Assembly (NCBI GenBank): GCA_037783545.1
Contig: JBBELK010000093.1
Coordinates: 1-64,000 of the forward strand
Origin: Henricia sp. BOLD:AAB3569
Lineage: Eukaryota > Echinodermata > Asteroidea > Spinulosida > Echinasteridae
Direction: 5' to 3'
DNA: 64,000 bases
Part shown: positions 41,501-53,380 of the stretch, in pieces
How positions within the stretch are numbered: position 1 is the stretch's first letter
Layout: each line of letters opens with the position of its first letter
Position numbers and translations under genes: made by a program
The notes under the pieces: generated by a model
The model's input: the letters and a program-made list of their open reading frames with translations, nothing else
Database searches by the model: none
What the model was told of the DNA's origin: nothing

Positions 41501-41724
41501 GCTAAGCACTTCGGCACCAGAATGACGTCCAGCACCGGAACGGTCCATGGGACAAGGCAACATCGGCGTTCCCGGGCGGGGAACGCGTCCGCTGGGACCA
41601 CCCCTTGTAGGGCGAGAGAGAGAGGTCGAGAGGAGGGGAACGGGCCACAGTCCCGAGAGTCACAAGAGCAAGTTAAGTTTCTTGATTCCAGTAACCCCAC
41701 TTTATATCACTTATGATTATTTTG

Positions 41725-42350
41725 AGTACGAAGAAAATATGAAGACTTAAGTACAGCCTTTTTTCCCTTGGGGAAAATGGTTTTCTGTTAAGTTTGACCT
41801 CGAAGCGGGGTACCACCACATTATTATCTTTCTTGAGCATCGAAAATACCTTGGGTTTGTGTGGTTTATTAACGGGAACCCCACGTTTTACCAGTTTAAG
41901 GTCTTGCCTTTTGGCCTTTCGATCGCCCCTTATGTTTTTACAAAGTGATCAGACCATTGGTTCAGAAGGGAGAAGCGAAGGAAGGTAAATCGTAGTATAT
42001 CCGGACGATGGACTGGGTTACGCGAAGGGTTTTCATAAAGCCATACAACACAGTGAAGCGGTCAAAACAAAAGTGTATGGAATCCTGTCTCGGAAACAGT
42101 ATGGCCGGGTCTACATTTGACTTACAGCTTGGTTCACTGAATATGCCAGAAAGACGATTTTCCAGCATTGGATACCTAATGGAGGGGATACAGTCTCTTT
42201 TCCTCAAACCATTAAAAAATAATAAACCTTGGACGTACCAAGTCAGTGTTCGAAATCTTGCCATCTTTGGCCGGGAAAATTGCCTCGGCATTTAAGGCAT
42301 ACCTTGTTGTCGGACTAACGAGCAAGATCATGACAAAAGCCATTCATTGT
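41725..42350 (+). pseudogene. Element reverse transcriptase remnant
   Basis: Translations in changing frames give YEDLSTAFF, then FDLEAGYHHIIIFLEHRKYL, then YQFKVLPFGLSIAPYVFTK, a palm-like VVYPDDGLGY (normally YLDDG), and the connection LQLGSLNMPERR and SLAGKIASAF. The GYHHI..., LPFGLS.APY.FTK and DDG series is specific to DIRS-superfamily polymerases. Stops and frameshifts show it is dead. Confidence 0.8.
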
Positions 42351-42789
42351 TCAATAGAACGGAGATTCCTGGAATTCCCAAGTCGAACTTCTATTCATGC
42401 GCGCGAAGAACCGCATCTTTGGTTGCATAATATCGAGTCACCTAAAATTACGTGTTTTTTTTTAGACATGTGGTGTAAGACCACGGGCATGTTGCATACA
42501 ACTGACAATATAATATAAAGATTAGACATGTCCCTCGACAGTCTCACAAAACAGATCGATGCAGACAAGTGTTGTCTGGCTGCAGCCAGATGGCCTCTCT
42601 TGTTGGCCAGATAACGTATCTGACTAATTCAGACTAGATCTTTGTATTGCTGTATACATGTAGATGCAAGAGCCAGCTGGAATGCACCAGTAATTGTCCG
42701 TGGAGATACATATAATAAAAGAAGTCAGAGCCCTAAACAACCAGGGACTAAGTATTTAGTATAAATTACTAAGGAGTAACGTAGAAGTT

Positions 42790-42880
42790 CTTGAAAACGA
42801 AACAGTAAGATGGTTCACTGACAATAAGAATGTAAAGAATATCATAAGCTCGACACTTCGATCTGTCCAGCCTGGTAAAT
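42790..42880 (+). pseudogene. Element RNase H fragment
   Basis: Reads REVLENETVRWFTDNKNVKN, the VRWFTDN.NV motif of DIRS-type RNase H (the D is catalytic). A second, more decayed version (VGWFADGRSVKTII) is at about 43325-43400, and the end of a third (KTIINSG) at about 43770. Confidence 0.65.
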
Positions 42881-44130
42881 CGGGGCCATATTGGGTCGTT
42901 CTATTCCAGATGGTCTTTCGATAAGATCAGAAATTGAAAAATGTTCTTGAATTTTAAGTCCGTTCTTTTGTTCAGAGCAAGCAGAGGAGCAAACACAAAG
43001 TTTGTGGAAAACATGTGTCGCAGCACAGTACTGGCAGTGAGATTTAACGGCTCTAACCAAGCCAGAAATGCGTTCAGAACGCAGTACGTTGGTTGCCAGC
43101 CAACCCAAAGCACTCGTGTGCAATTATCCACAGCGGATGAAGCTGTTATGAGACATGCTTGATCGGTTACCTTTGTATACATGTAATTTTGGCGGATATG
43201 TTTCCCTTAGTGCGGGAACCTCGGCTGAAGGTGCGGGGAGGTCGGTTCGTGCATGGGATCGTAGAGAGGCTCGGCGGGGCTCCGGTTGAAAATGAGGGGG
43301 GCAGAGGCGGTGACCGGATGGGGAGTGTCGTGGACGTTCTTGAGAGCAGAACGGTGGGATGGTTCGCTGATGGTAGGAGTGTAAAGACAATCATAAACTC
43401 GGGACTTTGACCTGTCCAGCCTGGCAATCGGCGCCAGATTGGGTCGGTCTATTTCCCGATAGTCTTTCGTCAAGATCAGAAATTGCCGAATTTTTTTTTT
43501 TTAATTTTCAGTCCGTTCTTTTGTTCAGAGCAGACAGAGGAGCAAACACAAAGTTTGTAGAAATTATTTGTCGCAGGACAGTACTGGCAGTGAGATTAAC
43601 GGCCCTAACCAAGCCAGAAATGCGTTCAGAACGCAGTACGGCGGTTGCCAGGCAACCCAAAGCACTCGTGTGCATCCATCCACAGCGAATGAAACTGCTA
43701 TATATGGGGCATGCTTGACTGGTTACCTTTGTATACATGTGCCTTATAACTGAAACATGCGTAAGAACGCAAAGACAATCATAAACTCGGGACTTTGATC
43801 TGACCAGCCTGGCAATCGGCGCCATATTGGGTCCGTCTATTTCCCGATAGTCTTCCGTCAAGATCAGAAATTGCCAAAATTTTTGAATTTTCAGTCCGTT
43901 CTTTTGTTCAGAGGAGCAAACACAAAGTTTGTGGAAAACATGTGTCGCAGTACAGTACTGGCAGTGAGATTTAACGGCTCTAATCAAGCCAGAAATGCGT
44001 TCAGAACGCAGTAAGGTGGTTGCCAGGCAACCCGAAGCACTTGTGTGCAGTCATCCACAGTGGATGAAGCTGCTATGGGACATGCTTGATCGGTTATCTT
44101 TGTATACATGTGCCTTATACCTGAAACATG
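42842..44130. repeat. Three tandem-like units inside the element
   Basis: The landmark GTTTGTGGAAAACATGTGTC occurs (with variants) near 42998, 43552 and 43927. Each is followed by the CCAGAAATGCGTTCAGAACGC block and by TTTGTATACATG, and preceded by a copy of the RNase H end. Spacing is about 555 and 375 bp. The units interrupt the link between RNase H and recombinase. Confidence 0.75.
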
Positions 44131-44440
44131 CGTTTTGTTCTTTGTTTGGTTAAGCTCGTCTTCAGTAGCCAACCAGGGAGGAAGGAGTCTCTTTGAGTCG
44201 GCGAGCCCGAACGACACCTTGGATCGCATGGCCAGTCTTTCGGACCCCACATGGGACGGTATCGTGCTTCGGACCTCGGAGGGACTTAAACGGACACTGT
44301 TAAAGTCAAGGAAGGAACCCATTGCAACGGAGATCGTTGCTGAACTGGCGCAGAAGATTGGAGCAGACAAAACTGTCGCTAATTCGATGAACATTTATAT
44401 TCCTAGCAATGATAGACCTACGCATGTTTTCTGCGTTTAA
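44130..44440 (+). pseudogene. Element tyrosine recombinase N-terminal fragment
   Basis: Reads SLSDPTWDGIVLRTSEGLKR, then LLKSRKEPIATEIVAELAQK. EG.KR.L.K..KEPI..E....L corresponds to the region ahead of the catalytic core in DIRS-type recombinases. The catalytic boxes are missing. Confidence 0.6.
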
Positions 44441-44805
44441 TGAGTTAGCCTCGCTTTAAACCAACAATCTGCATTTTCAAGATGACCATCTATTCATAGA
44501 TGTTGTATTGAGTAAAAACTGATGTGAACGGGCAGGGAAGTTCAGTTACAATATCAAGGTCATATCTGTACACGTGCCCGGTCGCCACGTTGGAACTTTG
44601 CTCGACTCTAGCCAGGGTTCAAAGTTCTGACAAGGGCATTTAAATTTTCAGGAATTTATCCGAAACGGATAGGTTTTGTGTAAAATTACAAACCCATGAC
44701 GTTTCTCGTGTTAGAGAGATATTTTGGATGTCATCCCGTTGAGTGGGTGACGGTGCGAGGGGCGGGAGGGGATCGAGGTAGCGATCCGTCGTAGCGTGCG
44801 TCCCG

Positions 44806-44836
44806 CACGCACCGGCGAGAGAGAGAGAGAGAGAGA
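44806..44836. repeat. (GA)n microsatellite
   Basis: GCGAGAGAGAGAGAGAGAGA run near the 3' part of the split-repeat element. Confidence 0.85.
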
Positions 44837-45073
44837 TCGGACAGGGCTCGTATGTAACGGAGGATGTATCAATGTTGCTCGGCATAGTTTGAGAGCAGAA
44901 GGAGCCTCAGAGGCTGCCAATGCATGAGTTCCCGACAGGTTTTTCAAACGCCACGGGCGTTGGAAGTCGGAAACAACCAAAGACACATATACGTGCGAGA
45001 CAGTTTTTAAGTCTCTTATCAGTTTCTAAGTCTTTGGGTATCTAAACTAGCCCGTTCTTTATTATTCATCCAG

Positions 45074-45151
45074 GTCACAGCGCCAAACGGTGTATACCAA
45101 AATCATTGTAGTTGTGGTGTTGTTTCTTGTGAAACGTGTTTAAAGGGTAAA
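45074..45151 (+). repeat. B1 repeat of the split-direct-repeat element
   Basis: GGTCACAGCGCCAAACGG to TTTAAAGGGTAAA, repeated at 45600-45679 and directly abutting A2. Confidence 0.85.
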
Positions 45152-45325
45152 TGTTGATTTATTCGTTTGAGCTACAGAGCGAATTAGAATGAATCTACTT
45201 TACCCTTGTTATGTAAAGTGAAACGGTTCAGTGGTCACGAGTGGTATAAATAAGCACGAGTGACGCGCAGTGCTTCACTTCACGTTTGTTCGCTAATGCT
45301 GCATACTGCAAAACTTTTTACTCTT
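45152..45325 (+). repeat. A2 repeat, uninterrupted copy of the 174-bp direct repeat
   Basis: Identical to 40617-40744 plus 41348-41393. Contains a TATA-like GGTATAAATAAGCACGAG, so it may carry the element promoter. It preserves the unoccupied SINE target AGTGCTTCACT at 45269-45279. Confidence 0.9.
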
Positions 45326-45599
45326 GGGGGAGGGGACACCGTTGTTTTTTTTGCTAGCCTGAAAGCAGTTGGTTCGCATAGGTCAGGCGTACGTTTCCAT
45401 TTTTCCTGGAAAGGTTTTTGTGGTTTTTCGTATCTGGCAGCCAACATAACAACGGGTGTGCGGTCGGGTAAAATATACCCGTCAGCTTCAATATTAAGTT
45501 GATTATCCATGTCTTTGTTTGTCGATAAAGGAGTTGAACCTTTTATTCTTAGTTAATTGAATTGATGGACATGGAGTTGTTTCGTGCAATAAAGCAGCC

Positions 45600-45679
45600 A
45601 GGTCACAGCGCCAAACGGTGTATACCAAAATCATTGTAGTTGTGGTGTTGTTTCTTGTGAAACGTGTTTAAAGGGTAAA
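45600..45679 (+). repeat. B2 repeat, probable right end of the element
   Basis: Same sequence as B1, and preceded at about 45588 by an AATAAA that could serve as poly(A) signal. Confidence 0.8.
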
Positions 45680-45782
45680 AGCAGTAACAGGTGCTTTAAT
45701 ACTGTAGAGGAAAAGCGCCATCATAGTCGCGGCGTGGTTAAGCATGCGCGCGCCAGGAAACGGCTATTGTTGCGTCACTGTC

Positions 45783-46268
45783 TTAAAGGGCCCTACAATT
45801 AATTTACAGTCATAAAAACCCTACTTGGAAGTTGATTTAGGGGTTAAAATCAAGGTTTTTGATTTTTATGCTAAAGAAAATTTACATATTCATAAGCAAA
45901 GTTGTGATGTCACATTAGGCAAACACAGGAAAATCTCATTAAACTGCACACACAAGATTTCAGTATTTTCTCCAACTTACTGCTACTTTTGTAACCTACA
46001 TGTACATGTATGGTACATATATGGTTGTTTGGGTTTGTTTTAAATGTTTCCTGTTGTAGGCCATGTATACATACATGTATGTGAGGCTGTTTTTGTACAT
46101 GTCTGTTTTTCTGCTGTGTGTTCCTTAAGTGAGTTTCTGTAAAGAAAGTTGAAAAACGCCACCTTTTATTGATGGGGCATTAAAATGAACAGTTAGTAGT
46201 ACATCTTTTTAAACAATTAATCCTTCATACATGTATGCAGCAAAAAATGCATTTCAGGGGCCCTTTAA
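45783..46268 (+). mobile_element. TTAA-flanked MITE, copy 1
   Basis: Starts TTAAAGGGCCCT and ends GGGGCCCTTTAA. The interior (CCTACTTGGAAGTTG, AAATCAAGGTTTTTGATTTTT) is shared with the copies at 54803 and 60479. No coding capacity. TTAA targets are used by piggyBac- and Kolobok-type transposases. Confidence 0.8.
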
Positions 46269-46925
46269 GCAAAGTTTGACTCTGCAGTTACCCTAAGGCA
46301 CGTTTTCAGTTGTTTACCATTAATCGGCCGTGTGTACATATATGTATAAGCAGCACTATGAAATTGGCCTCGCACAAAAAAAATCAGTATGGTCAACATG
46401 GTCAAGTGGATACAAAGTGTGCATGTGTAGCGACTTGGACATTCATGACGTCATCAGCAGCGCAGTCTTGGCACTATGATTGGTCAAACTTTAGATGGAC
46501 CATCGCGGTTGGTTGTCATCGCGGTTGGTTTCCCTTGTTGGAAAATAGTGTCCTACGAACACTATGTACATCCGTATTTTTCAATATGCACACAAATCTG
46601 CCAACAGATTTCATAAAGAAGGGTTTCTGGGTGTTGATATGGACGAGAAAATCTCTCAGATTTACGTGTCTTCGCTTCGCGTTCGCGGCGATAAATATAC
46701 GAAGAAAAAAAAACAGCATAGGCCTATTGAGAGCGCTAAAGACACCAAAACGTTGCGTTCGATGTGCTTCCTCGAGTCAGCGCTGACCTAAGGGATCATG
46801 CAAGGTGTGATGAGTCGGGTAAAACAAGGAATCGAGGTTAAACACGTGTCGACCCATATCGAACGCCACCTTTATTTACAAACACTTGATACATAATGCA
46901 TCGCGACGGCTGGTAAAGCGTATAG

Positions 46926-47627
46926 CCCAACATTTGTCTCTCTAGTTAATTATGTGACATTTTGATGATTGTTTTTCACAACAGCCATCGAAATATTATT
47001 GTCAAGGATGCTATATTGCTACATTATGTAAACAGTAAGCCGGTGTGTCCCTTTAAAACCCATAATCCATTCCCAGAGCGTTGATGGCGCACTTCTCAGC
47101 AACCGTTCGGAGCGATTTGAAAATGTTAATTGTAAAAAAAAATGTCATGGCAATATACCATTTAAGCTGACCTCGAGAACAGATTCATCGACTTCCGGAG
47201 ACCACAAATAGGACTTTTTTTCGGTACCATTTTGACGCCATGCACGTCAAAATTAATGGCCCTAGCCGAAGGCGCTGGCCATTATCAAGACCTGCCAAAC
47301 CCACTTTTAATCCCATTCATAAATACCTTTTTTTGGTGTAAATCGGTAAAACTCACCCTTGAAAACAAAACCTTAATCTTATTCGTACATTGTACGTTTA
47401 CTCACGTTTTAAAACTGTAGGGGAAAATCGTTATCGGATTGGAACAAGACATTTCGGGTCACACTTGTACTTCCGGAGACCAGTCAGGGAATGGCAATGG
47501 GGTTTTAACGCCTGGGACGATATTAGGGAGGTTTAGATGCACGTAAAACGCGAACGTAAACGCGAAATACTTTGAGCACTTCATTATTCTTAGGAAATCT
47601 TAGAACAGATGGAGCATTTAGAACAGA
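46926..47627. other. No gene seen, within inverted block
   Basis: Flank of the pseudo-exon. It does not resemble the receptor intron after exon 1. Confidence 0.4.
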
Positions 47628-48483
47628 TGCACACAGAGCTGAGCTATCGCTAGGGGTACTGGTGGAGCCAACATTCTTGGCAAAAACTGCAAACAGCATA
47701 GGAGCTCCTGTATCAATTCCTAGTGATTCTGCTAAGGCTGGTCCTGCTGTTCCAAAGTAAGCAGCTTGAGCTAGGTTGTACAGGTTGGGTCCGTTACCAC
47801 ACCGCAGTGTGATCTCTGTGTAGGAATCTAAATCATCACTGGTCTGGCAAACGCGAACCACTTTGGAGACAAATACTGGGTTTCGTGTAGACTGCTTCTG
47901 TTGCTGTGCAGTGATGAAATATGTGAAGTTATTTGAAGTAAAACTAAAATGAACTGAATTGCCTGCATAAAGCAAACTCCTGTCTGGTGATTCTAGATCT
48001 CGTCTTGCAATTGGTGCAACTGCTTTCTCTGAAGTAGTATATGTGGTTGCTACATAAAGCCAGTCCTATTTGCAGGTCCATGTGCTAGTAGACGAACAGT
48101 GGTTTTGTCTCTGCCTGGAGACACCCTTATAGTAACTTCACTCCTTGAGATTATAGTCAGTTCCTCCAGGTGTCTCTGCTAACAAGTCCCTCCACTGTCA
48201 CTCCCACAGGTTATCAGTGTATTTCTAGTGGGGTCAACGAAGAGAACTTTGTTATAGTTAAGACAATCATCCTGATCACGTGTACAATCCGCCTGCGTAC
48301 TGACGTTTGCCCGAAGCAATTTTGTAAAATCACATGATTCAGCTTAGAGTTGGAATCTGGATCGGGGTTTTGGAATGCTGCAATCTGATAGGCTGAAAGT
48401 TGGCCGAACCGTTGTGCGTTAAGTGTCGGCAGAAATGTGCAGAGTGAGGCGAGTATAAGCGTAAATCTTACCACCCCATCCAT
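47628..48483 (-). pseudogene. Broken duplicate of the receptor Sema exon
   Basis: Closely resembles receptor exon 1. From the ATG at 48483 it reads a signal-peptide-like start, then [18 protein letters not shown] as in the parent. It has lost about 50 bases (jumping from the LNH region to the RANVST region), has TAG in place of a CAG codon near 48180, and carries further frame changes. The 3' part (47628-47975) again matches closely: [31 protein letters not shown]. Similarity stops inside the exon at SALCA, short of the splice donor, and no downstream exon copies lie between here and the functional gene. The signal-peptide region differs far more than the rest, so the source may have been a diverged paralog. 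Confidence 0.88.
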
Positions 48484-50118
48484 GGCCTGTGGATACCAGA
48501 GGAAGGATCAATAACTGATTCTCATCATCACGTGAGCAATTGTTAATTTACCACAATACCAATTTATTACGTTAGCTTTTGTGGAATTAACGTCTGAATA
48601 ATACCGAACTGTATACAAAAACAATTTCCAAATGCACCACAAACTAGGAAAACGACAAGGCTCTTGAACAAATATTTATGTTCAAGATATGGAAAACTGT
48701 TACAAACGGTATCATCTCATTTCTGATTGAGGATGTGTTTGTGATGAAAACCAACCGGTGTATAAGTCAGCTTTTTATCCGCAATCTACAGTCCATGCAA
48801 GAAAACAATAAAAACTGTCCATGTTTTCAGAAATTGTGCCGCCCCCACTTTTCGGCCTAGCATGCGCATCGGCATTCTCATTAAACAGCGCAATTCGCCA
48901 CTTGCACAGTCGCGTTCAAAACAAGGCTTTCCTGGCATACATCATATTTTACAATGGACAAAAGTCAACGTCACAGCAACCGACATGTTAACGACGCGAG
49001 GGAGTCATTGTTCATGCAAGGAAAGCCTCGCTGTTTTGCCAATATGGAGGTTCCGCGCAATTAGGTGGTGAATAGGGGGCCATGACTTACTTGAAATCAC
49101 TATTTGAATGTGATGATTCATGTATAGACGTAAACAAATGAACTTCTTCAAAACCAATGCCAGTGCAGTTCCTGTTGTAATGGGAACAGTGCGTTATCGT
49201 GTACTTCACTTTGTATTACATGTTGCTTTGCCCACTCCTTCTTTTCAAAGAGCTTGCCACACCGCTGTAATACAAAATCTGCTAAAAAAGCAATACCTAA
49301 CATTTCATCTGATTTCCTCGGCGCGTACTTTCTGATCTAAAATGCATTTAACAAAAATAGTTATATATTTATTACGGTTCAATGTCAATACATTTTAATT
49401 ATTTGTTACGTATATTTGTGCTATACGTTTACGGTTAATTGGCATATTGCAAATGTGGATGATTTTAGTGTAGGTTTTCGCGGCCACATTCGGCAAATAA
49501 GTGACCGATTTCATTTATATACCCCCGTGTTAAAACGGTCTCGGGTCTCTGGCAATTAAAGACGCAGGCTCGTCAATACACCACGAACAAATTCATGCCA
49601 TGAATTTCACCGCGCCCCCAACCTTGCCCGAGTAGGACAGCTGCTCTTACAATCCCAAAGGGCGGGGCTCATTATTTATGCGAGCTCGCCACTGTGTTTA
49701 TGCGTTGCTAGGCTAATCGAATCACGCACGCACGCTTAGTTGTGTGTGTTGATGTCGTTTGTACCAAAGAGATCCCATCTACGGTCAATTCATGAATTTA
49801 ACCATCTGTATATGACACCTTCTTGAAGCAAAATAATGTTACCATATCTGCAATAATGTGAATATGGCTAAAACTAAATGTACTGAATTTACAAAGGGTG
49901 TGTTTTCTGTGATAAATATTTGATTTCGAAAAGATACACACCCTATTTGCAGAATTGACGTGGCTATTAGTACATTGCCGAACATTTAACAAATCGTAAG
50001 GAACACATGTAGCGATCTAGCATCATTGACAATGGTACTTGTAAAATAAAATCATCACAATTTTACGTAGAAATGTTTCAAATTAACAAAAGAGGTCAAA
50101 TCATTGGACTATAAGGCC
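48484..50118. other. No gene seen, within inverted block
   Basis: Small ORFs without motifs. A half-copy of the TTAA MITE is near 49556. Confidence 0.4.
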
Positions 50119-50505
50119 TATATACGCTTTACCAGCCGCTCTGCGCTGTATTATGTATCATGTGTTCGTAAATAAAGATGGCGTTCGATACGAGTCGACA
50201 CGTGTTTACCACGTTTCCTTGTTTTTCCTGACTCATCACACCTTCCATGATCCTCCCAAGGTCAGCGCTGACTTAAGGAAGCAACTCGAACGCAACTACA
50301 TGTAGTTAGTTTCTTCAACGTCCGCAATAGTGCTGTTTTTTTATTCGGGTATTATTTTGTTATCGCCACAAAGACACGAAAATCTAAGAGATTCTGTCGT
50401 CCATATGAACACCTACACTCCTTTAGCAGTGCTTTGCGCGCGCCACTTTAGTTTGCCCGCTCCAACCACTGCTAAACTTCGCCGCATATCCTGCGAAGCC
50501 AATCA

Positions 50506-52149
50506 GCACACCGCTTACAAAATCGTTAGGATTGTTGCACGATAGCCAATCACAATCGGGTATTGCGCCGCGCCTCCTAACGTCATGCATATGCATATAT
50601 ACAGCCGGTCCGCAGCGCGAGCAGTGAAATATACGTTTGCAAAAAAGACGATGAAACACACCCCAAAAATCGGCAAATATTTCCCACTGCTAATACTCAA
50701 AACAGTCCATGTTTCCCTTCTACACAAAGAATATGTAATATTCTACCCATAAATAATGAAAATTCTACGTACATTTGTCTAGTCCAGTCGGGATCCAACG
50801 AAATCTAACGGCATTCCGAAAAAACAGAAATCAAAAATTACCGCCGTGGCGCCGTTTGGTTTCCCGTAGTCTGATTGGCTAACGATGACGTCATTGCTCG
50901 TTCCAGATTAGACTGCTTTACGGTCCACCTATTTTGCGTTGGTTAAGTTGTACGCAAAGAGCTTTATTGAATCGCCCCGAATTCAAGTACACATACCTTA
51001 TTTTTTTTAATATCTATATTTCTCTTCTTTGAACAGTATTATTAAGCCCCACTAAATCAAAACCAATAAGCTATTAAAACTCAAAGCATAGCCAATAAGC
51101 CAGCGTGCATTTAATCAAGTTTTGATATGTTTTTACTTAAAATCACTCAGCAAGGATTTGCAAGTTCAAATTTAAATCTGAAGATTTTACTTTGTTGTAC
51201 ACAAGATTTAAGTAAAGGTCAGCTACTCTATTTCCCAATCTTCTGTTTCCTTGCTCTATGTTTACATCTGCCCAAATAAATGTAAATAAACAGCCCAACT
51301 CTTTGGGAAAAATATATATTATGGTCTTGTTTTTGTGACACAGAAACACATCATGACATAAAATGATAGACTGTTAACGGTTTTCTTTATTTATTCACCG
51401 TCACACAACTTTACACAGTCACTACACAACTGATAAATATGACATGGTGGATTTCAAAAACGTAAATATTGCCAAAAATGTAACCCATAATACACTGTAC
51501 ATGCAAAACCATCTGCTGAATAAATAGTCACATCAATTAAAAGGTTTTGCTGTTGCAGAGAGTACATCATGAAGAAATATTATTAATTAAACTCCTTAAC
51601 AGCATTGTTCAATTCCAACTTTTTGAATAGATACTGAAAATAAAGAATACTCTCTGACGATATTTATTTTTAAAACAATTTTTTTTTTATATTTAAATTG
51701 GAACACAGCAAGATCTTGGTTTGACGGTGAGATTTCTGGTCCAAACAGGGTAGTTTGTGTTGCGAAACAGACTTGTGAAACCAGCGACAGTTTGGGGAGA
51801 TTGTTGTCTGTGTTTGTGCAAAATTTCAGTGTAAAAAACATGCCCTTTGTTTGTTTTAGCACACAAAAATGATTATCAGTTCCTCTTCGTGAGCTTCGTC
51901 GAGTGCGTAGTTTTCATTCCAGGCGTAAATGTGTGCTATTACGTTGACAACGACGTTGCGTGCCCCCACGTGTGCTACGACAACGTACTCCTGCTGCATT
52001 TAGGCTTTTGTGACAAAGCTTATAGTTTAGCAGAAAACGAGACAGCGTGTTGAACTAAGACTGATCAGACTTGAAGTTGAGGAATTATTCGCTGGCTTGG
52101 CGCAATATATCTCTGTGGGGGCGCTTCATACTGCACCGCATTCTTCGGT
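50506..52149. other. No gene seen
   Basis: AT-rich with no motif-bearing ORF. Confidence 0.45.
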
Positions 52150-52540
52150 ATTTTTTTCGTATACATTGAACAAAGATTTTAAGGAAATTACCTCCTGGAA
52201 TCAACACATAATGTAATTTTAAGATATACTTCCCACTTGCACTTTTGTCGCAAATGTTGCTTTTCTGTAGAAAAATCACGTTTTCTTCCTCAAATTGCCT
52301 TCAGTTAGTGCACAAGATAACCATTCACGCGCGCGCGCAGCGCCCTCTGTTGTCGCGCTTACGCACAGACCGCTCGCCACGTCATTTTGTGCATTACTTT
52401 ATGCAGTACATTTATTTATCTGAGAAATTCAACATTTGCGACGGAAGTGTCAGTGGGAAGTATATCTTAGAATTGAATAAGCTATCGATTCCAACATATA
52501 AATTTACCAAAATCCGTGTTCAATGTATATGAAAAAAATA
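52150..52540. repeat. Relative of the intron-2 fold-back element
   Basis: Shares TATATCTTAGAATTGAATAA, AATTTACCAAAATCCGTGTT and the GTTGCTTTTCTGTAGAAAAA block with 29.5-30.4 kb in the opposite arrangement. Contains CAGCGCCCTCTGTTGTCGC. Confidence 0.65.
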
Positions 52541-52672
52541 CCCATTCTTCATCTCCAGCGCTACCCTAATCATACACACATGATTTCGCGGTAAATGAGC
52601 TTGAAAAATGTGATTTCCCTACCTTTCTATACACGAATCCGGTTGCTAAGGACTCCTTCTCTAGCTCTGCAA

Positions 52673-52879
52673 GTCCGCCATAGCTGGGGGCCATCCACTG
52701 CCATGCACTGGGCGCTTTGTCTTGTTGTTAAATCGAACAGCGCACAACGCGTACGCGTACACAGGCTTCGCAAGCAAATAAACGCCAAAATTGTTCGAAG
52801 TGACAACATAATGTAACACAATATCATCAACACAAAACCCACAGTTCATGGCACTGGATGGCCCCCAGCTATGGCGGAC
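52673..52879. repeat. 207-bp MITE
   Basis: GTCCGCCATAGCTGGGGGCC at the left and GGCCCCCAGCTATGGCGGAC at the right are exact complements, and pairing continues for about 35 bp. Confidence 0.85.
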
Positions 52880-53380
52880 GTACACGGACCATGACTTTGC
52901 AGCTCGGATTGGTGTATAGGGATGTACATGATCACGATGAAGGATTACTGATGTCCGTGAAACAAATACTTACTGTGTAAAACCACACTAACAACCAGGA
53001 CGAAATAATGACAAAAAAAGTCGACGCGACAGTGGGCAAAGCAACGTTAGTGTTGACGTACCTGGGCGCAGCCATCTTTACTGTGTCAGATGCATGTCAT
53101 GTGACAGAACCAACGTCAGGTGACAGAATCTAGCCAATCATGGCAAGTGTCATCCAGGCTCGGTCTTGGGTGACGTCACACCCACGCGCTTCGCAGGATT
53201 TGCGGCGAAGTTTAGCAGTGGTTGGAGCGGGCAAACTAAAGTGGCGCGCGCAAAGCACTGCTAAAGGAGTGTAATGAACACCCAGAAACCCTTCTTATGA
53301 AACCTCAGTGTTTGCAGGCTTGTCTACAACTGAAATTGGAAAATACAGTATGTACAGTGTTCGTATAGGACATTATTTAC

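Larger units (their letters stand above)
40617..45679 (+). mobile_element. DIRS-superfamily retroelement with split direct repeats
   Basis: Order seen: A1 (174 bp, interrupted by two SINEs), coding remnants (zinc knuckle, reverse transcriptase, RNase H, tyrosine recombinase), B1 (45074-45151), A2 (45152-45325), a 270-bp spacer, and B2 (45600-45679). A1/A2 and B1/B2 as interleaved direct repeats is the split-direct-repeat layout of PAT/Ngaro-type tyrosine-recombinase elements. The A copies are identical outside the SINEs, and so are the B copies over the 78 bp I compared, implying recent movement, yet the ORFs are badly broken. It must have moved with proteins supplied by another element. Confidence 0.75.
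46545..50425. mobile_element. Inverted-repeat block enclosing the Sema pseudo-exon
   Basis: 46754-46926 and 50119-50297 are inverted copies (AGTCAGCGCTGACCTAAGG against GGTCAGCGCTGACTTAAGG, then GATGAGTC..., then GCTGGTAAAGCGTATA). Similarity extends outward toward 46610 and 50425. The outer sequence recurs in reverse at about 53188-53380. This could be a DNA element that captured a gene fragment, or a separate inverted duplication. Confidence 0.55.
50412..53280. repeat. Further inverted pair of the same family
   Basis: 50412-50505 (ACTCCTTTAGCAGTGCTTTG, CCCGCTCCAACCACTGCTAA) is the reverse complement of about 53188-53280. Confidence 0.65.

Noticed and set aside
43124-43473. Overlapping 80-90-residue ORFs
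   Set aside because: They fall in the triplicated non-coding segment of the retroelement; multiple frames and both strands are open by chance.
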